Part shown: piece after piece, positions 16,143 to 25,276 of the stretch | Layout of the letters: each line of letters opens with the position of its first letter | Position numbering within the stretch: the first letter of the stretch is position 1 | Source: Marinobacter litoralis | GTDB lineage: Bacteria; Pseudomonadota; Gammaproteobacteria; Pseudomonadales; Oleiphilaceae | DNA: 64,000 nucleotides | Assembly (NCBI RefSeq): GCF_003336705.1 | Contig: NZ_QMDL01000003.1 | Coordinates: 744,211-808,210 of the forward strand | Direction: 5' to 3' | Notes under the pieces: model-generated | Told to the model about the DNA's origin: nothing | Seen by the model: the letters and a program-made list of their open reading frames with translations, nothing else | Database searches by the model: none | Position numbers and translations under genes: made by a program

Positions 16143-17003
16143 ATGCTGGATGTAACCAAGAAACTGGTGGAATTGCTGGATTTATCGCCGATCGGGGATG
16201 ATCATTTTCAAGGCGATAGTGAAGATTTGGGGTTTCCTCACGTCTTTGGTGGGCAGGTGCTAGGGCAAGCTCTGATGGCGGCGAGCCGCACGGTTGACGA
16301 CCGGCTTTGTCACTCCTTGCACGCGTATTTCCTGCGCCCTGGCAATCACAGCATGCCAATTGATTACGAAGTGCAGCGGGTCAGGGATGGCGGCTCGTTT
16401 ACGGTGCGTCGGGTGATCGCTCGACAAGACGGCAAAGAAATTCTGACCGGGTCTATGTCTTTTCAAGCGGCTGAAGACGGTCTTAGTCACCAGTTCGAGA
16501 TGCCCGACGCGCCCGCACCGGAAACCCTGCGCTCCGAGCAGGACTGGGGCAAAATGATTGCCGACAAGGTGCCCGAAAAACTTCGAGACGTACTGACCCG
16601 TGATCGCCCGATCGAAATCCGCCCGGTTAACCCGGGTGATCCGTTCAACCCGAAGAAACGTCCACCCTACCGGCAGAACTGGTTGCGCTCGGCCGGGATT
16701 CTGCCGGATGACCCGGTCTTGCATCGGTGTCTGTTGACCTATGCATCGGACTTTAGCTTTTTGGGTACATCGCTCGACCCCCACGGGCGGACGTTCATGA
16801 GCTCAGACATGCAGGTGGCCAGTCTCGATCATTCGATCTGGTTCCACCGGGATTTCCGAATGGATGAGTGGCTGCTTTACGACAAAGACAGCCCGAGCTC
16901 GTCGGGCGGTCGTGGCTTCAATCGGGGTAACTTCTACACGCGGGATGGTGTGCTGGTGGCATCAACCACTCAGGAAGCACTGATCCGTGAGCGACAAGGC
17001 TGA
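16143..17003 (+). CDS. tesB: Acyl-CoA thioesterase II TesB
   Basis: Hydrolyses medium- and long-chain acyl-CoA to free acid and CoA. It is a double hot-dog protein of 286 residues, the same length as E. coli TesB. Family segments are visible: VFGGQVLGQAL (about 35), SLHAYFLRPG with its catalytic-region residues, and DHSIWFHRDFRMDEWLLYDKDSPSSSGGRGFNRG near the C-terminus, which carries the conserved Asp-His. ATG 16143 is chosen because AGGAG stands six bases upstream; a GTG at 16128 would put that site inside the gene. Its end overlaps the convergent GGDEF-EAL gene by 34 bases. Confidence 0.95.
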   Translation: MLDVTKKLVELLDLSPIGDDHFQGDSEDLGFPHVFGGQVLGQALMAASRTVDDRLCHSLHAYFLRPGNHSMPIDYEVQRVRDGGSFTVRRVIARQDGKEILTGSMSFQAAEDGLSHQFEMPDAPAPETLRSEQDWGKMIADKVPEKLRDVLTRDRPIEIRPVNPGDPFNPKKRPPYRQNWLRSAGILPDDPVLHRCLLTYASDFSFLGTSLDPHGRTFMSSDMQVASLDHSIWFHRDFRMDEWLLYDKDSPSSSGGRGFNRGNFYTRDGVLVASTTQEALIRERQG

Positions 17004-19525
17004 TCGGCCAACCATTCGATGATCTCCTCATAAGGTAGCGGCCGGGTCAGGAAGTAGCCCTGAATCTGGTCGCAGCCCATCTCGGCCAGCAAGTTGAGCG
17101 TGGCCTCATCTTCGACTCCCTCGGCCACTACGGTATACCCCAAGCTATGGCACATGTTGATCGTGGTTTGAACGATCACCCGGTCTTCTTTTCGGTCTGA
17201 TAGGTCTGTGATCAGTGACCGGTCGATTTTGATCTCTTTTGCCGGCAATTGTTTGATGTAAGACAGTGATGAGTAGCCGGAACCAAAGTCGTCAATAGAC
17301 AGCGGAATGCCCGCTTGGTTAAGTGAGTTCAGAGCTTTCAGCGAATTGGCCGGGTCTTGCATCATCGACGTTTCGGTGACTTCAAAAATGATCGAACCAA
17401 GATGTGACGGATGCTGTTTCATTTGCTGGCGGACAAACAGCGCAAAATCAGGTTCCCGCAGGTTATTCGGTGAAATATTCACAGCGATGCTCGCGCTGCT
17501 ACCAAGCTCCACAAGCTGCTCTCTCAATTTGAGCGCTTCCGATATTACCCAGCGAGTCAGCGGTTTGATCAGGCCGCTTTGCTCGGCAACGGCAATGATT
17601 TCATCGGCGAAGACGCTTTGCTCTCGGCCACGCCAGCGCAATAGCGCTTCAAAACCAATGATCTCGCGCGTTGCCAGTGCAAGTTTGGGTTGTAGATACA
17701 GCGCCAGCTCGTTGTTGTCGATGGCATGTCGTAACTCTGAAACAAGGGTGAGTCGATCTGCGCTGTAAGAATCTCGTGATGGCTTATAGAAGGCCAGGCC
17801 TCGCTCGATGGCTCGGCCTGAGCCTTCAGCGATGGCTGCTCTGCGAATCAGGGTGTTGGCATCGTTGCCATTTTCCGGGTGTACTGCGATGCCGATGCGC
17901 GGCTGCAGGGGCACTTCCATGCCGAGAAATTCAATCGGCCAGCGAATCTCGTCGAGGCTTTGGACTAATTTGCGTTGTGCCGCGCCCGATTGGTTGGCAT
18001 CGACGATGCAGGCAAAAGTCTGCGGATCAAAGTGCGCCATGTAAAAGTTGGTGCCGCTGTTGGTTTCAAGCAGTTGGGCCCCCGGCACGTCACGGGCAAC
18101 GGCGTTGTAGTGTTTGGAGGCTCTGACAAGAATGGCATCGGTATTGCGATGGCCCAGTGTTTTGGTTACCGGGTCCAGGTTGTTCAAGTGCAGAAGTACG
18201 ACGGCGTACCGTTTTGCGGGGTTCTGATGAATGAGGTCGTTGAGCAACATTTCGAAGCTGCTGCGGTTTGGCAACCCGGTTAGTGGATAGTGCAGAGCCT
18301 GTTCCATCAACTTCAGTTCTGCCGATCGGCGGGCTTCCAGCGCGTTAATTTCAGCCTCTCTGGCGCTGAGTTTGTCCTGACGCTCGTGATAGAGCCGCGA
18401 GGCCAGCGCCAGATTCAGCAACAGAGCTTCCAAAACAGAGCCGATTTGCATGCCATAGGCGGTAATGAAGCTATTGGGGATGAAGCCCATTTTATTCGCG
18501 CCGGTGACCGCACTGCCCAGTGTTAGGGCTCCCCAAGCCATGGTGTAGTAAGACGCTTGCGGATTGCCTTTATACCACTGGATGGGCCCGAGAATTGTCA
18601 GGAACAAGCAGCTGGGTATTGCAAAGGCCACACCCAGCCGTATGGCTGTGCCGTAATCGCCAAACAAGCTGAAACCGGCTAACCCGAGATTTAACCCGAT
18701 GATCAGCACCAAGATTCGGTTCAGGAAAGGGCTGGATTGTTTGAGTTTGAGAAAGACTGCCGAAAACATCGAGGAGAAGGCGACGGCCAGTGGCACCACC
18801 ACCGCCATGGCAACGCTCTGGATGTCTGGGCTGCGGGGCCAGAGGAGTTGGTATGTACTGCCGTTCAGGCTGGCGATCAGGATCAGATAACCTAACGTCG
18901 AAAGCACGTACAGTAAGTAAACGGATTCCCGCAGGGCCAGAAAGACAAACAGGTTAAAACAGATGACGGTCAGCAGAATGCCGTAATAACCTGCGTGCAA
19001 CTGGGTTTCAATCGATGCATGCTCGAAGTACTGCTGCCTGTCCCACAGTTTGAGGGGAATCTGCATGGCGCCTTGCGTTTGCGCCCGAATCAGAATGTCG
19101 TATTCGCCATCGCGTTGCAGCTGCAGCGGAAAAAGAAAAAGCGGGTGTTGAACCGCTCTCTCGGCGAACAGTTTTTGATCACCTGTGCTTTCCTGTTGAA
19201 TCAGCTGACCGTCTTCAAAGACGTAAACATCGATCTCGTCGAGGGCCGGGTAGCTGATTTCGATCAGCTGGTCGCTGGTGGGGCGGGATATCGAGAACCG
19301 TAGCCAGATTTGATCCTGAGTGTAGCCAAAGTTCGCTGTTTGTTCCGGCAGCCGCTGCCAGCGACCGGTTTCAAGAATGTCTGAGGCCTTTACCTCGGCG
19401 TCCGGTGTCAGGCGCACGTAGTCCATATCCGGGATATAAGGCGATTGGGTTGCGAATGCCGAAGACGAGGTCACCAGCATTAACAACAGAAATGCCAAAC
19501 ATTGTGCCGAGATCAGTAATTTCAC
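16970..19525 (-). CDS. Membrane 7TMR-DISM sensor with degenerate GGDEF and intact EAL domain
   Basis: An 851-residue c-di-GMP signalling protein. Order: signal peptide (1-25), periplasmic 7TMR-DISM extracellular domain (about 35-165), seven membrane helices (about 178-375), a short coiled coil, GGDEF-like domain (about 405-565) and EAL domain (about 590-840). The GGDEF signature site reads NFYMAHFDPQTF, so cyclase activity is unlikely. The EAL domain keeps the expected catalytic residues: FEALLRWR (about 625), VNISPNN, FEVTET, IDDFGSGYSS (about 745), IKIDRSLI, AEGVE and QGY. The likely role is therefore a c-di-GMP phosphodiesterase controlled by an extracellular, possibly carbohydrate-like, ligand. 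Overlaps convergent tesB by 34 bases. Confidence 0.9.
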   Translation of the reverse strand: MKLLISAQCLAFLLLMLVTSSSAFATQSPYIPDMDYVRLTPDAEVKASDILETGRWQRLPEQTANFGYTQDQIWLRFSISRPTSDQLIEISYPALDEIDVYVFEDGQLIQQESTGDQKLFAERAVQHPLFLFPLQLQRDGEYDILIRAQTQGAMQIPLKLWDRQQYFEHASIETQLHAGYYGILLTVICFNLFVFLALRESVYLLYVLSTLGYLILIASLNGSTYQLLWPRSPDIQSVAMAVVVPLAVAFSSMFSAVFLKLKQSSPFLNRILVLIIGLNLGLAGFSLFGDYGTAIRLGVAFAIPSCLFLTILGPIQWYKGNPQASYYTMAWGALTLGSAVTGANKMGFIPNSFITAYGMQIGSVLEALLLNLALASRLYHERQDKLSAREAEINALEARRSAELKLMEQALHYPLTGLPNRSSFEMLLNDLIHQNPAKRYAVVLLHLNNLDPVTKTLGHRNTDAILVRASKHYNAVARDVPGAQLLETNSGTNFYMAHFDPQTFACIVDANQSGAAQRKLVQSLDEIRWPIEFLGMEVPLQPRIGIAVHPENGNDANTLIRRAAIAEGSGRAIERGLAFYKPSRDSYSADRLTLVSELRHAIDNNELALYLQPKLALATREIIGFEALLRWRGREQSVFADEIIAVAEQSGLIKPLTRWVISEALKLREQLVELGSSASIAVNISPNNLREPDFALFVRQQMKQHPSHLGSIIFEVTETSMMQDPANSLKALNSLNQAGIPLSIDDFGSGYSSLSYIKQLPAKEIKIDRSLITDLSDRKEDRVIVQTTINMCHSLGYTVVAEGVEDEATLNLLAEMGCDQIQGYFLTRPLPYEEIIEWLADQPCRSRISAS

Positions 19526-19631
19526 GCGTTGCCGCTCTTATCATTCTTATCGTTCTGTATCGAGTATGAACGCTAGATGGTGGCGGCTCAAGGTGGAAAG
19601 TGTAGCGATTTGATGCCGGTCTAATACCCGA

Positions 19632-20078
19632 TTAGATTTCTTTTACCCACTGCTTGGCCCACGTCATGGCTTCGGTTTCCGGCTCCAGCGTCTCCAGGGC
19701 ATCGATTTTAAGCGTATCACCTACTTTGCGAGCGGCGGTTTCGTACAGAGCTTCTTCCATAAGATCGCCGGCACCGCAGAAGGTATCGCCGTATGAGCTG
19801 TCGCCGAGCACAATAATTCCAAAAGGCCGGCCGGGCTGTTGAGGTAACTGTTCTTTGAGGTCGATATAGAACGGCAGAAGATTGGGAGGCAGTTCGCCTT
19901 GGCCGGTGGTTGAGGTGCAGACCAGAAGCGCATCGTCATTCGAAGTGATGTCTTCAAGGCTGGGCGATTCCAGTACAGACACCTGGTGACCCTCGGGTTC
20001 CAGTGTTTCTTTAATGGTTTTGGCCGTTTGAAGTGCGCCGCCGTAGACGCTGCCAGTTAGGATTCGGATTGCTGCCAT
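19632..20078 (-). CDS. mioC: Flavodoxin-like protein MioC
   Basis: FMN-binding electron carrier of 148 residues, against 147 in E. coli MioC, which has been linked to biotin synthase activity. The phosphate-binding loop ILTGSVYGGA is at residues 6-15, the STTGQGELPPNL loop at about 58, and DSSYGDTFCGAGDLMEEAL and GDTLKIDAL match MioC. ATG 20078 is chosen from the family start (MAAIRIL) with AAGG upstream; the frame is open for another 357 nt but runs into the next gene. It sits between two c-di-GMP genes on the same strand, with no evident functional link. Confidence 0.88.
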   Translation of the reverse strand: MAAIRILTGSVYGGALQTAKTIKETLEPEGHQVSVLESPSLEDITSNDDALLVCTSTTGQGELPPNLLPFYIDLKEQLPQQPGRPFGIIVLGDSSYGDTFCGAGDLMEEALYETAARKVGDTLKIDALETLEPETEAMTWAKQWVKEI

Positions 20079-20146
20079 GATCCTGCCTTTATTTGAGAGT
20101 AGGGGCTTAATACGTGGCGAGATCATAGCGGTGGTAATGGATGCAC

Positions 20147-21244
20147 TCAAGTTGGGGAGGCTTGCACTTTCTCTTGGCTGCGAACGCGGGGCGATATCCT
20201 GTTCCTGCCACCCTCTTTGGCGGAATAAAGTTGCACGTCGGCCTGCTTCAGTAGCTCGTTGATCGAGGTCGCGTTGGAAATCGAACAAACACCCGCACTG
20301 AGGGTGACCGGCATCGTCGTGCCATTGTGAGTGAAGGCGGTGCTTGCTATCTCGGATCTCAGCCGTTCGGCTAAAGCAAGCGCTTGCAGCAAGGTGGTGT
20401 CCGGTAGTAACAGCATAAATTCCTCGCCGCCCCAACGGGCTGCCACGTCAGTTTGCCGAATGACTCCGTGAGTTACTTCCGCAAACCGCTGGAGCACTTT
20501 ATCCCCGGCATCGTGACCGTGGTTGTCGTTAACCTGCTTGAAAAAATCGAGATCGATCAGAACGATGGAGAAATGATGTCCGGCTCTCTGGTAGCGTGAA
20601 AATTCGGTGTTAAGCCGGTTTAGCATTTCCCGCCGGTTGGCCAGACCGGTCAATTCATCGGTGCGGGCAGCATGCTCGTGAGCCTGCGCGAAGGTAACCA
20701 GTTTGTTTCGCGCTGACTGACGGGTTGCTTCAAGAACAAAACAAAAAATGGATTCGAAGGTGAGTGTGGCGAAAAAACGAATCTTGAAATCGTTGTTGTA
20801 TGTTGCGGTGATGCCGGGTAGATCGGGAAACTGGAACACGATCAGTGCAGCGAGATAGCAGAACAGCAGAATGGCGGTACCGGCTTTAAGGCTTGTCAGA
20901 AAAAACAGTAAAGGCGGTAGTGCATAAAACCAGAGCGGACCGGTGCTGCTTTCACCACCGGTGGCGATCAGGTATGACAGCAACATGGCGGCAAAGGTGA
21001 GCAGACCGGCTTTTTGAGTGTCCCGGTTGCCGGTGCGGGCGAACCAGATCATGTTCAGGAAAATCGGTACGCTAAAAAGCCAGAGTATAGCGCCGTGAGT
21101 TGTGTTGCCGGAATGCCAGGCTTTTGCGCCAATGCCGAATAAAAACAGCAAAGCCATGACCGACGCGCCCGTCAGCAAGCGAGATACCTGTTGTTCTTCA
21201 TGTTCAGTGGAGAGCGCTTGGCTAAGCGTTAGATCGTCATGCAT
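20147..21244 (-). CDS. Membrane diguanylate cyclase (GGDEF)
   Basis: Makes c-di-GMP from two GTP. The N-terminal half has about six hydrophobic segments (residues 25-190), with no recognised sensor fold. The C-terminal GGDEF domain begins at DELTGLANRR and has an intact RWGGEEF active site (about 273). The inhibitory I-site RQTD lies exactly five residues before it, so product inhibition is expected. The metal-binding IDLDFFKQVND is present. The start is uncertain: ATG 21244 is used, but GTG 21265 has a better GGA upstream and TTG 21310 is also open. The gene diverges from the phosphate permease. Confidence 0.88.
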   Translation of the reverse strand: MHDDLTLSQALSTEHEEQQVSRLLTGASVMALLFLFGIGAKAWHSGNTTHGAILWLFSVPIFLNMIWFARTGNRDTQKAGLLTFAAMLLSYLIATGGESSTGPLWFYALPPLLFFLTSLKAGTAILLFCYLAALIVFQFPDLPGITATYNNDFKIRFFATLTFESIFCFVLEATRQSARNKLVTFAQAHEHAARTDELTGLANRREMLNRLNTEFSRYQRAGHHFSIVLIDLDFFKQVNDNHGHDAGDKVLQRFAEVTHGVIRQTDVAARWGGEEFMLLLPDTTLLQALALAERLRSEIASTAFTHNGTTMPVTLSAGVCSISNATSINELLKQADVQLYSAKEGGRNRISPRVRSQEKVQASPT

Positions 21245-21407
21245 TTGTGTTGTGCTTATTGACACATTTTCGTCCAGTATGCGCCAAAAGAACTGAAGAT
21301 TGGAGTGCAACTTGACTACAATGTGAAGGGTGACCGGAATCGCACTTTTGTTTCAATTTTTGACCAAAAATTTTATAGTGCGCCCCCGATGATCTGTCAA
21401 ACCCATA

Positions 21408-22997
21408 ATGGTTAAAGAGAGCATAGCGCTTATGGCACGTTCCAGCGGTTATCTGGATACTCTTCTCAGCAGTCCAACCACAGAGCGTTACAGGGTTGGT
21501 TTAAGTCTACTTTTCTTACTTGGTATCTGGCTGCTAGTTGGATCGTTCAGCCATGACTTGCCTAATGGCATGCTGCTGATGGCTGCTGCAGTGATTGGTG
21601 GTTACATGGCCATCAACATTGGTGCCAACGATGTGGCAAACAATGTGGGCCCTGCGGTGGGGTCGGGTGCACTGTCGTTGGGGGCAGCGGTTATTCTGGC
21701 CGCTATTTTTGAAGCGGCCGGTGCACTCATTGCCGGCGGTGACGTGGTTTCCACCATTAAAGGCGGCATTATCGATCCGACGACTCTGGACGATCCACGT
21801 GCCTTTGTCTGGCTTATGACTGCGGCTCTGTTGGCTGGTGCGCTTTGGCTCAACCTGGCGACCTGGATGGGGGCGCCGGTGTCTACGACTCACTCGATCG
21901 TAGGTGGCGTTCTGGGCGCGGGTATCGCGGCCGGTGGTTGGCAAATCGCTGATTGGGCGGTGATGGGCAAGATTGCCGCCAGCTGGGTTATTTCTCCGGT
22001 GTTGGGTGGCATGCTGGCGGCGCTGTTCCTGTTCGCCATTAATAAAACGGTTCTTTACCGCCAGAATCTGGTGTCGTCAGCCCGGACGTTTGTACCTTGG
22101 CTGGTATCGATTATGGCTTGGGCCTTTACCACCTATTTGATGGTCAAAGGTGTCAAGAAGATCGTGAAGGTCGATATTGTTGATGCTTCGTTGATTGGTT
22201 TGGCGGTGGCTGCAGCCGTGTTCTTTGCGATGCGAACTTTGGTGAGTCGCCGTGCGGCTACCATGGAAAACAGTACGGATGGCGTGAATACGCTGTTTAC
22301 CTGGCCGCTGATTTGCGCTGCCGCTCTGCTCAGCTTTGCTCACGGGGCTAACGACGTGGCTAACGCGATTGGACCTCTGGCTGCCATTAACGATGCCATT
22401 CAAGCCGGTGGCGGCGTAGTCACCTCAGCGAGCATTCCTCTTTGGGTTATGTTGGTGGGTGCTTTGGGGCTTGCTGTTGGCTTGATGCTGTTTGGTCCGC
22501 GTCTGATCAAAACTGTGGGCAGCGAGATTACCGAGTTGGACAAGACCCGGGCCTTCTGTATTGCCTTGTCTGCCGCGCTGACCGTTATTCTGGCTTCCCA
22601 GTTGGGGCTTCCGGTCAGCTCGACCCACATCGCTATTGGTGGCGTGTTCGGCGTTGGCTTCCTTCGGGAGTACCTGAAGTCGAACTATGCGACCCAGCTT
22701 CACAAGATCATCGAGGCTCACGACCCGGTTGATCAGGAACGCCTGAAACCCTTCTTGGACGACTTCCGCAACGCAACGCTTGAAGAGATGGAGAGCTTGT
22801 TGAAGCGCGCGAAGAAGAAAAAGCAGCAAGTGCCACTATCCAAGTCTGAGCGTAAGCGCCTGAAGAAGATCTATAAAGAGGAAATGGTAAAGCGGTCCCA
22901 TCTGACTCGCATTGCGGCGGCATGGATCATCACGGTGCCGGCCTCTGCACTGATGGCAGCCTTCTTGTTCTTTGCACTACGGGGCATGATGGTCTGA
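21408..22997 (+). CDS. pit: Low-affinity inorganic phosphate transporter, PiT family
   Basis: Inner-membrane phosphate:proton symporter, 529 residues. Both inverted PiT signatures are clear: GANDVANNVGPAVGSGAL (about residue 72) and GANDVANAIGPLAA (about 313), with the partner motifs PVSTTHSIVGG and PVSSTHIAIGG. Before the last transmembrane helix is a charged stretch of about 65 residues (LKPFLDDFRN...RAKKKKQQ...SERKRLKK), which must be cytoplasmic. ATG 21408 lacks a clear Shine-Dalgarno; ATG 21432 has AAGAGAG upstream and is possible. A TATAGT at 21374 is a -10 candidate. Only one half of a Pho box (CTGTCAA) occurs upstream, so PhoB control is unproven. Confidence 0.94.
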   Translation: MVKESIALMARSSGYLDTLLSSPTTERYRVGLSLLFLLGIWLLVGSFSHDLPNGMLLMAAAVIGGYMAINIGANDVANNVGPAVGSGALSLGAAVILAAIFEAAGALIAGGDVVSTIKGGIIDPTTLDDPRAFVWLMTAALLAGALWLNLATWMGAPVSTTHSIVGGVLGAGIAAGGWQIADWAVMGKIAASWVISPVLGGMLAALFLFAINKTVLYRQNLVSSARTFVPWLVSIMAWAFTTYLMVKGVKKIVKVDIVDASLIGLAVAAAVFFAMRTLVSRRAATMENSTDGVNTLFTWPLICAAALLSFAHGANDVANAIGPLAAINDAIQAGGGVVTSASIPLWVMLVGALGLAVGLMLFGPRLIKTVGSEITELDKTRAFCIALSAALTVILASQLGLPVSSTHIAIGGVFGVGFLREYLKSNYATQLHKIIEAHDPVDQERLKPFLDDFRNATLEEMESLLKRAKKKKQQVPLSKSERKRLKKIYKEEMVKRSHLTRIAAAWIITVPASALMAAFLFFALRGMMV

Positions 22998-23098
22998 CGG
23001 CGGGCGGGGCTGGTTAGTGCTCCGCGCTTTGGCCATACTATAGGCAGCACGTGTGTGGGCTTCTGTGCGCCCCAGCTATCTAATTTCGGGAGTAAGGA

Positions 23099-23365
23099 AT
23101 GAGTTCATCTGTTGAAAGTCATCAGGCCAAGATGATTGGAGAGCTACGAGTCTTCATTAAGAAAGTTCTGAGTGACCCGACCATTGCGGTCAAGTCTGTG
23201 GACATTGCCCGCAAATACAAAGGCCAATCGGATTCGGATGAGTTGATTGCTCGCGAGATCAGCGCAAGCACCACGATCCGGATCCCGGAAGCCTGGAGCG
23301 ATGCCGATAAGATGTTTCTGGAGATCCTGCACGAAGTGCTGGACGATGAGGACGCGCTCTACTAA
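23099..23365 (+). CDS. Small conserved-type hypothetical protein
   Basis: An 88-residue soluble protein that I do not recognise. GGGAGTAAGGA stands directly before the ATG, and codon use matches its neighbours, so it is likely real. The sequence is charged and mostly helical in look, with one basic patch (VDIARKYKGQ) and an acidic C-terminus (EILHEVLDDEDALY). There are no cysteines, no signal peptide and no membrane segment. It lies 101 nt after the PiT permease on the same strand, and the convergent panP begins 54 nt beyond. Whether it belongs with phosphate uptake is open. Confidence 0.7.
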   Translation: MSSSVESHQAKMIGELRVFIKKVLSDPTIAVKSVDIARKYKGQSDSDELIAREISASTTIRIPEAWSDADKMFLEILHEVLDDEDALY

Positions 23366-23419
23366 TTCCCGGTTAGTCCGGAAAAGGCTGTCAGGCGCCC
23401 TGCCTGGCAGCTTGCCACT

Positions 23420-25090
23420 TTACCTGACTTCGGTCTGGGCCTGTTTTAGAACGGCGTTCGCCATTTGGTTCAGAATGTCGATTTCGTCGGCAATACCCTC
23501 CGCTTTCGACAATTCCTTTTGTTCCTTGAGAATGTCTTCGAGAATCTCTGGCGTGGTCAGCGGGTTGGCCAGTACCACTCGGAACACGATGCAGGGGAAG
23601 TGGTAGTAACGAGCCGGTTCCAGCCGCGTACGGGACACAAACGCTTTACCGTGTTCACGCTGGGTTTTCTGGATGAACTTGGTGATGCGGTTCAGGCAGC
23701 TGTTCATCTTTTCGGCTTGCAGTTCGTTGGCGATAGCCAGCGCTTTCTGCACGATGTCGGGGCAGTACCGGTAGGTCAGGATGTTCAGCTCAGGCTCGGT
23801 GACCAGTTCAAAATCCGCCTCTTTGGTAATCATGTCCGCGAACAGTCTGGCTTTTTCGATGCCTTGGTCAATCAGGATTTCATAACCTTCACGAGCCAGG
23901 ATTTTCAGGCCGGAATGAATCAGCATGGACATGCCCGGGCGTGAGCCTTCGAGCGTGGTGCTGCCCAGGTCACGGGAACCTTTTCGAATAATGTATTGGG
24001 CGTGATGCTCGACCGCACTGGCGAGGCTCGGGTCTTTGAACACCACCAGGCCAACGCCCATCGGTACGTAGAGCTGTTTGTGAGCGTCGAAGGTGACCGA
24101 GTCGGCCTTTTCGATGCCGCGCAGCAATCCGCGGTAGGTGCGGGAGAACAGGGTTGGCCCGCCCCAGGCCGCGTCTACGTGGAAGTGTGCGCCAAACTCT
24201 CGGGCGATATCGGACATGGCATCAAGGGGGTCTACGTTGCCGGTTTCGGTGGTGCCGGCGACGCCGCAGATGGCCATGACTTTGATTTTCTGTTTTTGCA
24301 GCTCCAGACACTTGTCCCGAAGGGCGTCGGTCTGGATGCGGTTGTTGTCGTCGGTTTCTACGGGAACCAGTGCGTCCCGGCCCAAGCCCAGTACGTCAGC
24401 GGCTTTGCGCAGGGAGTAGTGTCCGCGTTTGGAAACAACGATGGCGGCACCTTCGTACCCGTAATACTTCAGGGCACGGAACAGGCCTTCTTCGTGTAAG
24501 CCGCGGAAGCTGCCTTCAGCGGGGAAGGCGCGATTACGGGCAACCCAGAGTGCGGTCAGGTTGGCTACGGTGCCACCGGAGCACATGGCGCCCAGAGCGT
24601 GTCGGGGGCTGTGCATCCACTTCCGGTAGAAGGAGCCGTCTTGTTCGTACACCAGCCGGTGAATCATGCCCAGTACCTGCCGCTCCATGGGGGTGAATGC
24701 CTTGGAGGTTTCGGTTTTGACCAGGTTCTGGTTCAGGGCAATCATGATTTTGGACAGTGGCAGCATGAAGTAGGGCAGTGCCGAGGTCATGTGTCCAATG
24801 AAGGCCGGGGATGCGGTGTGTACCGAGTTGGCAACCAGTTTGTCGAGCAGGAATTGGGCTTGCTCGGAGACGAAAACGGGTTTTTCCGGGATGGCGGAGT
24901 CGGCGAAGTTCTTTTCTACGTCAGACAGGTCCCGTTCGACGGCGACTATATGTTCTTGAAGGAAGCCGGCGAGGTTGCGGGAGATATTTTGGTCGATGCG
25001 GCTCAGCGTGGATTCCGGTGCTTCTGGCACCGTAAATACGCGATACATGGCCTCGACTGAGGCTTGGGCGGATTTTTTATTTCCGGTCAT
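23420..25090 (-). CDS. panP: Pyridoxal-dependent aspartate 1-decarboxylase PanP
   Basis: A 556-residue PLP decarboxylase of group II (glutamate decarboxylase-like fold) that resembles PanP, the enzyme making beta-alanine for pantothenate and CoA in gammaproteobacteria that lack pyruvoyl PanD. The PLP Lys is in DAHKQLYVPMG and the cofactor-binding Asp in HVDAAWGGP; SGGTVANLTAL is the phosphate-binding segment. ATG 25090 gives the expected length; the frame extends to 25180 without family-like residues. Upstream on the minus strand a TATACT (25226-25221) is a -10 candidate, and a GCCAGG/CCTGGC hairpin (25151-25167) lies in the leader. A glutamate or other amino-acid decarboxylase is the main alternative. 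Confidence 0.83.
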   Translation of the reverse strand: MTGNKKSAQASVEAMYRVFTVPEAPESTLSRIDQNISRNLAGFLQEHIVAVERDLSDVEKNFADSAIPEKPVFVSEQAQFLLDKLVANSVHTASPAFIGHMTSALPYFMLPLSKIMIALNQNLVKTETSKAFTPMERQVLGMIHRLVYEQDGSFYRKWMHSPRHALGAMCSGGTVANLTALWVARNRAFPAEGSFRGLHEEGLFRALKYYGYEGAAIVVSKRGHYSLRKAADVLGLGRDALVPVETDDNNRIQTDALRDKCLELQKQKIKVMAICGVAGTTETGNVDPLDAMSDIAREFGAHFHVDAAWGGPTLFSRTYRGLLRGIEKADSVTFDAHKQLYVPMGVGLVVFKDPSLASAVEHHAQYIIRKGSRDLGSTTLEGSRPGMSMLIHSGLKILAREGYEILIDQGIEKARLFADMITKEADFELVTEPELNILTYRYCPDIVQKALAIANELQAEKMNSCLNRITKFIQKTQREHGKAFVSRTRLEPARYYHFPCIVFRVVLANPLTTPEILEDILKEQKELSKAEGIADEIDILNQMANAVLKQAQTEVR

Positions 25091-25276
25091 AGAGCCACAC
25101 ACTTTCAGTGATTGTCCGAGGGTTGGTTCCGGAAACCCTGCGGATGAGGGGCCAGGCGGGGCCTGGCACATGTACTGCAAGACCTGTCTGTTAGTAGGTC
25201 ATATGTCCCTGAGGGGCCGTAGTATAAGGCTTGATTTGCGTTGATGCTATGCCTTAGGTGTTTGGACTTTAGCCTG

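Noticed and set aside
21361..21407. Pho box upstream of the PiT permease
   Set aside because: Only one half-site (CTGTCAA) is present; the second half 11 bp away does not match.
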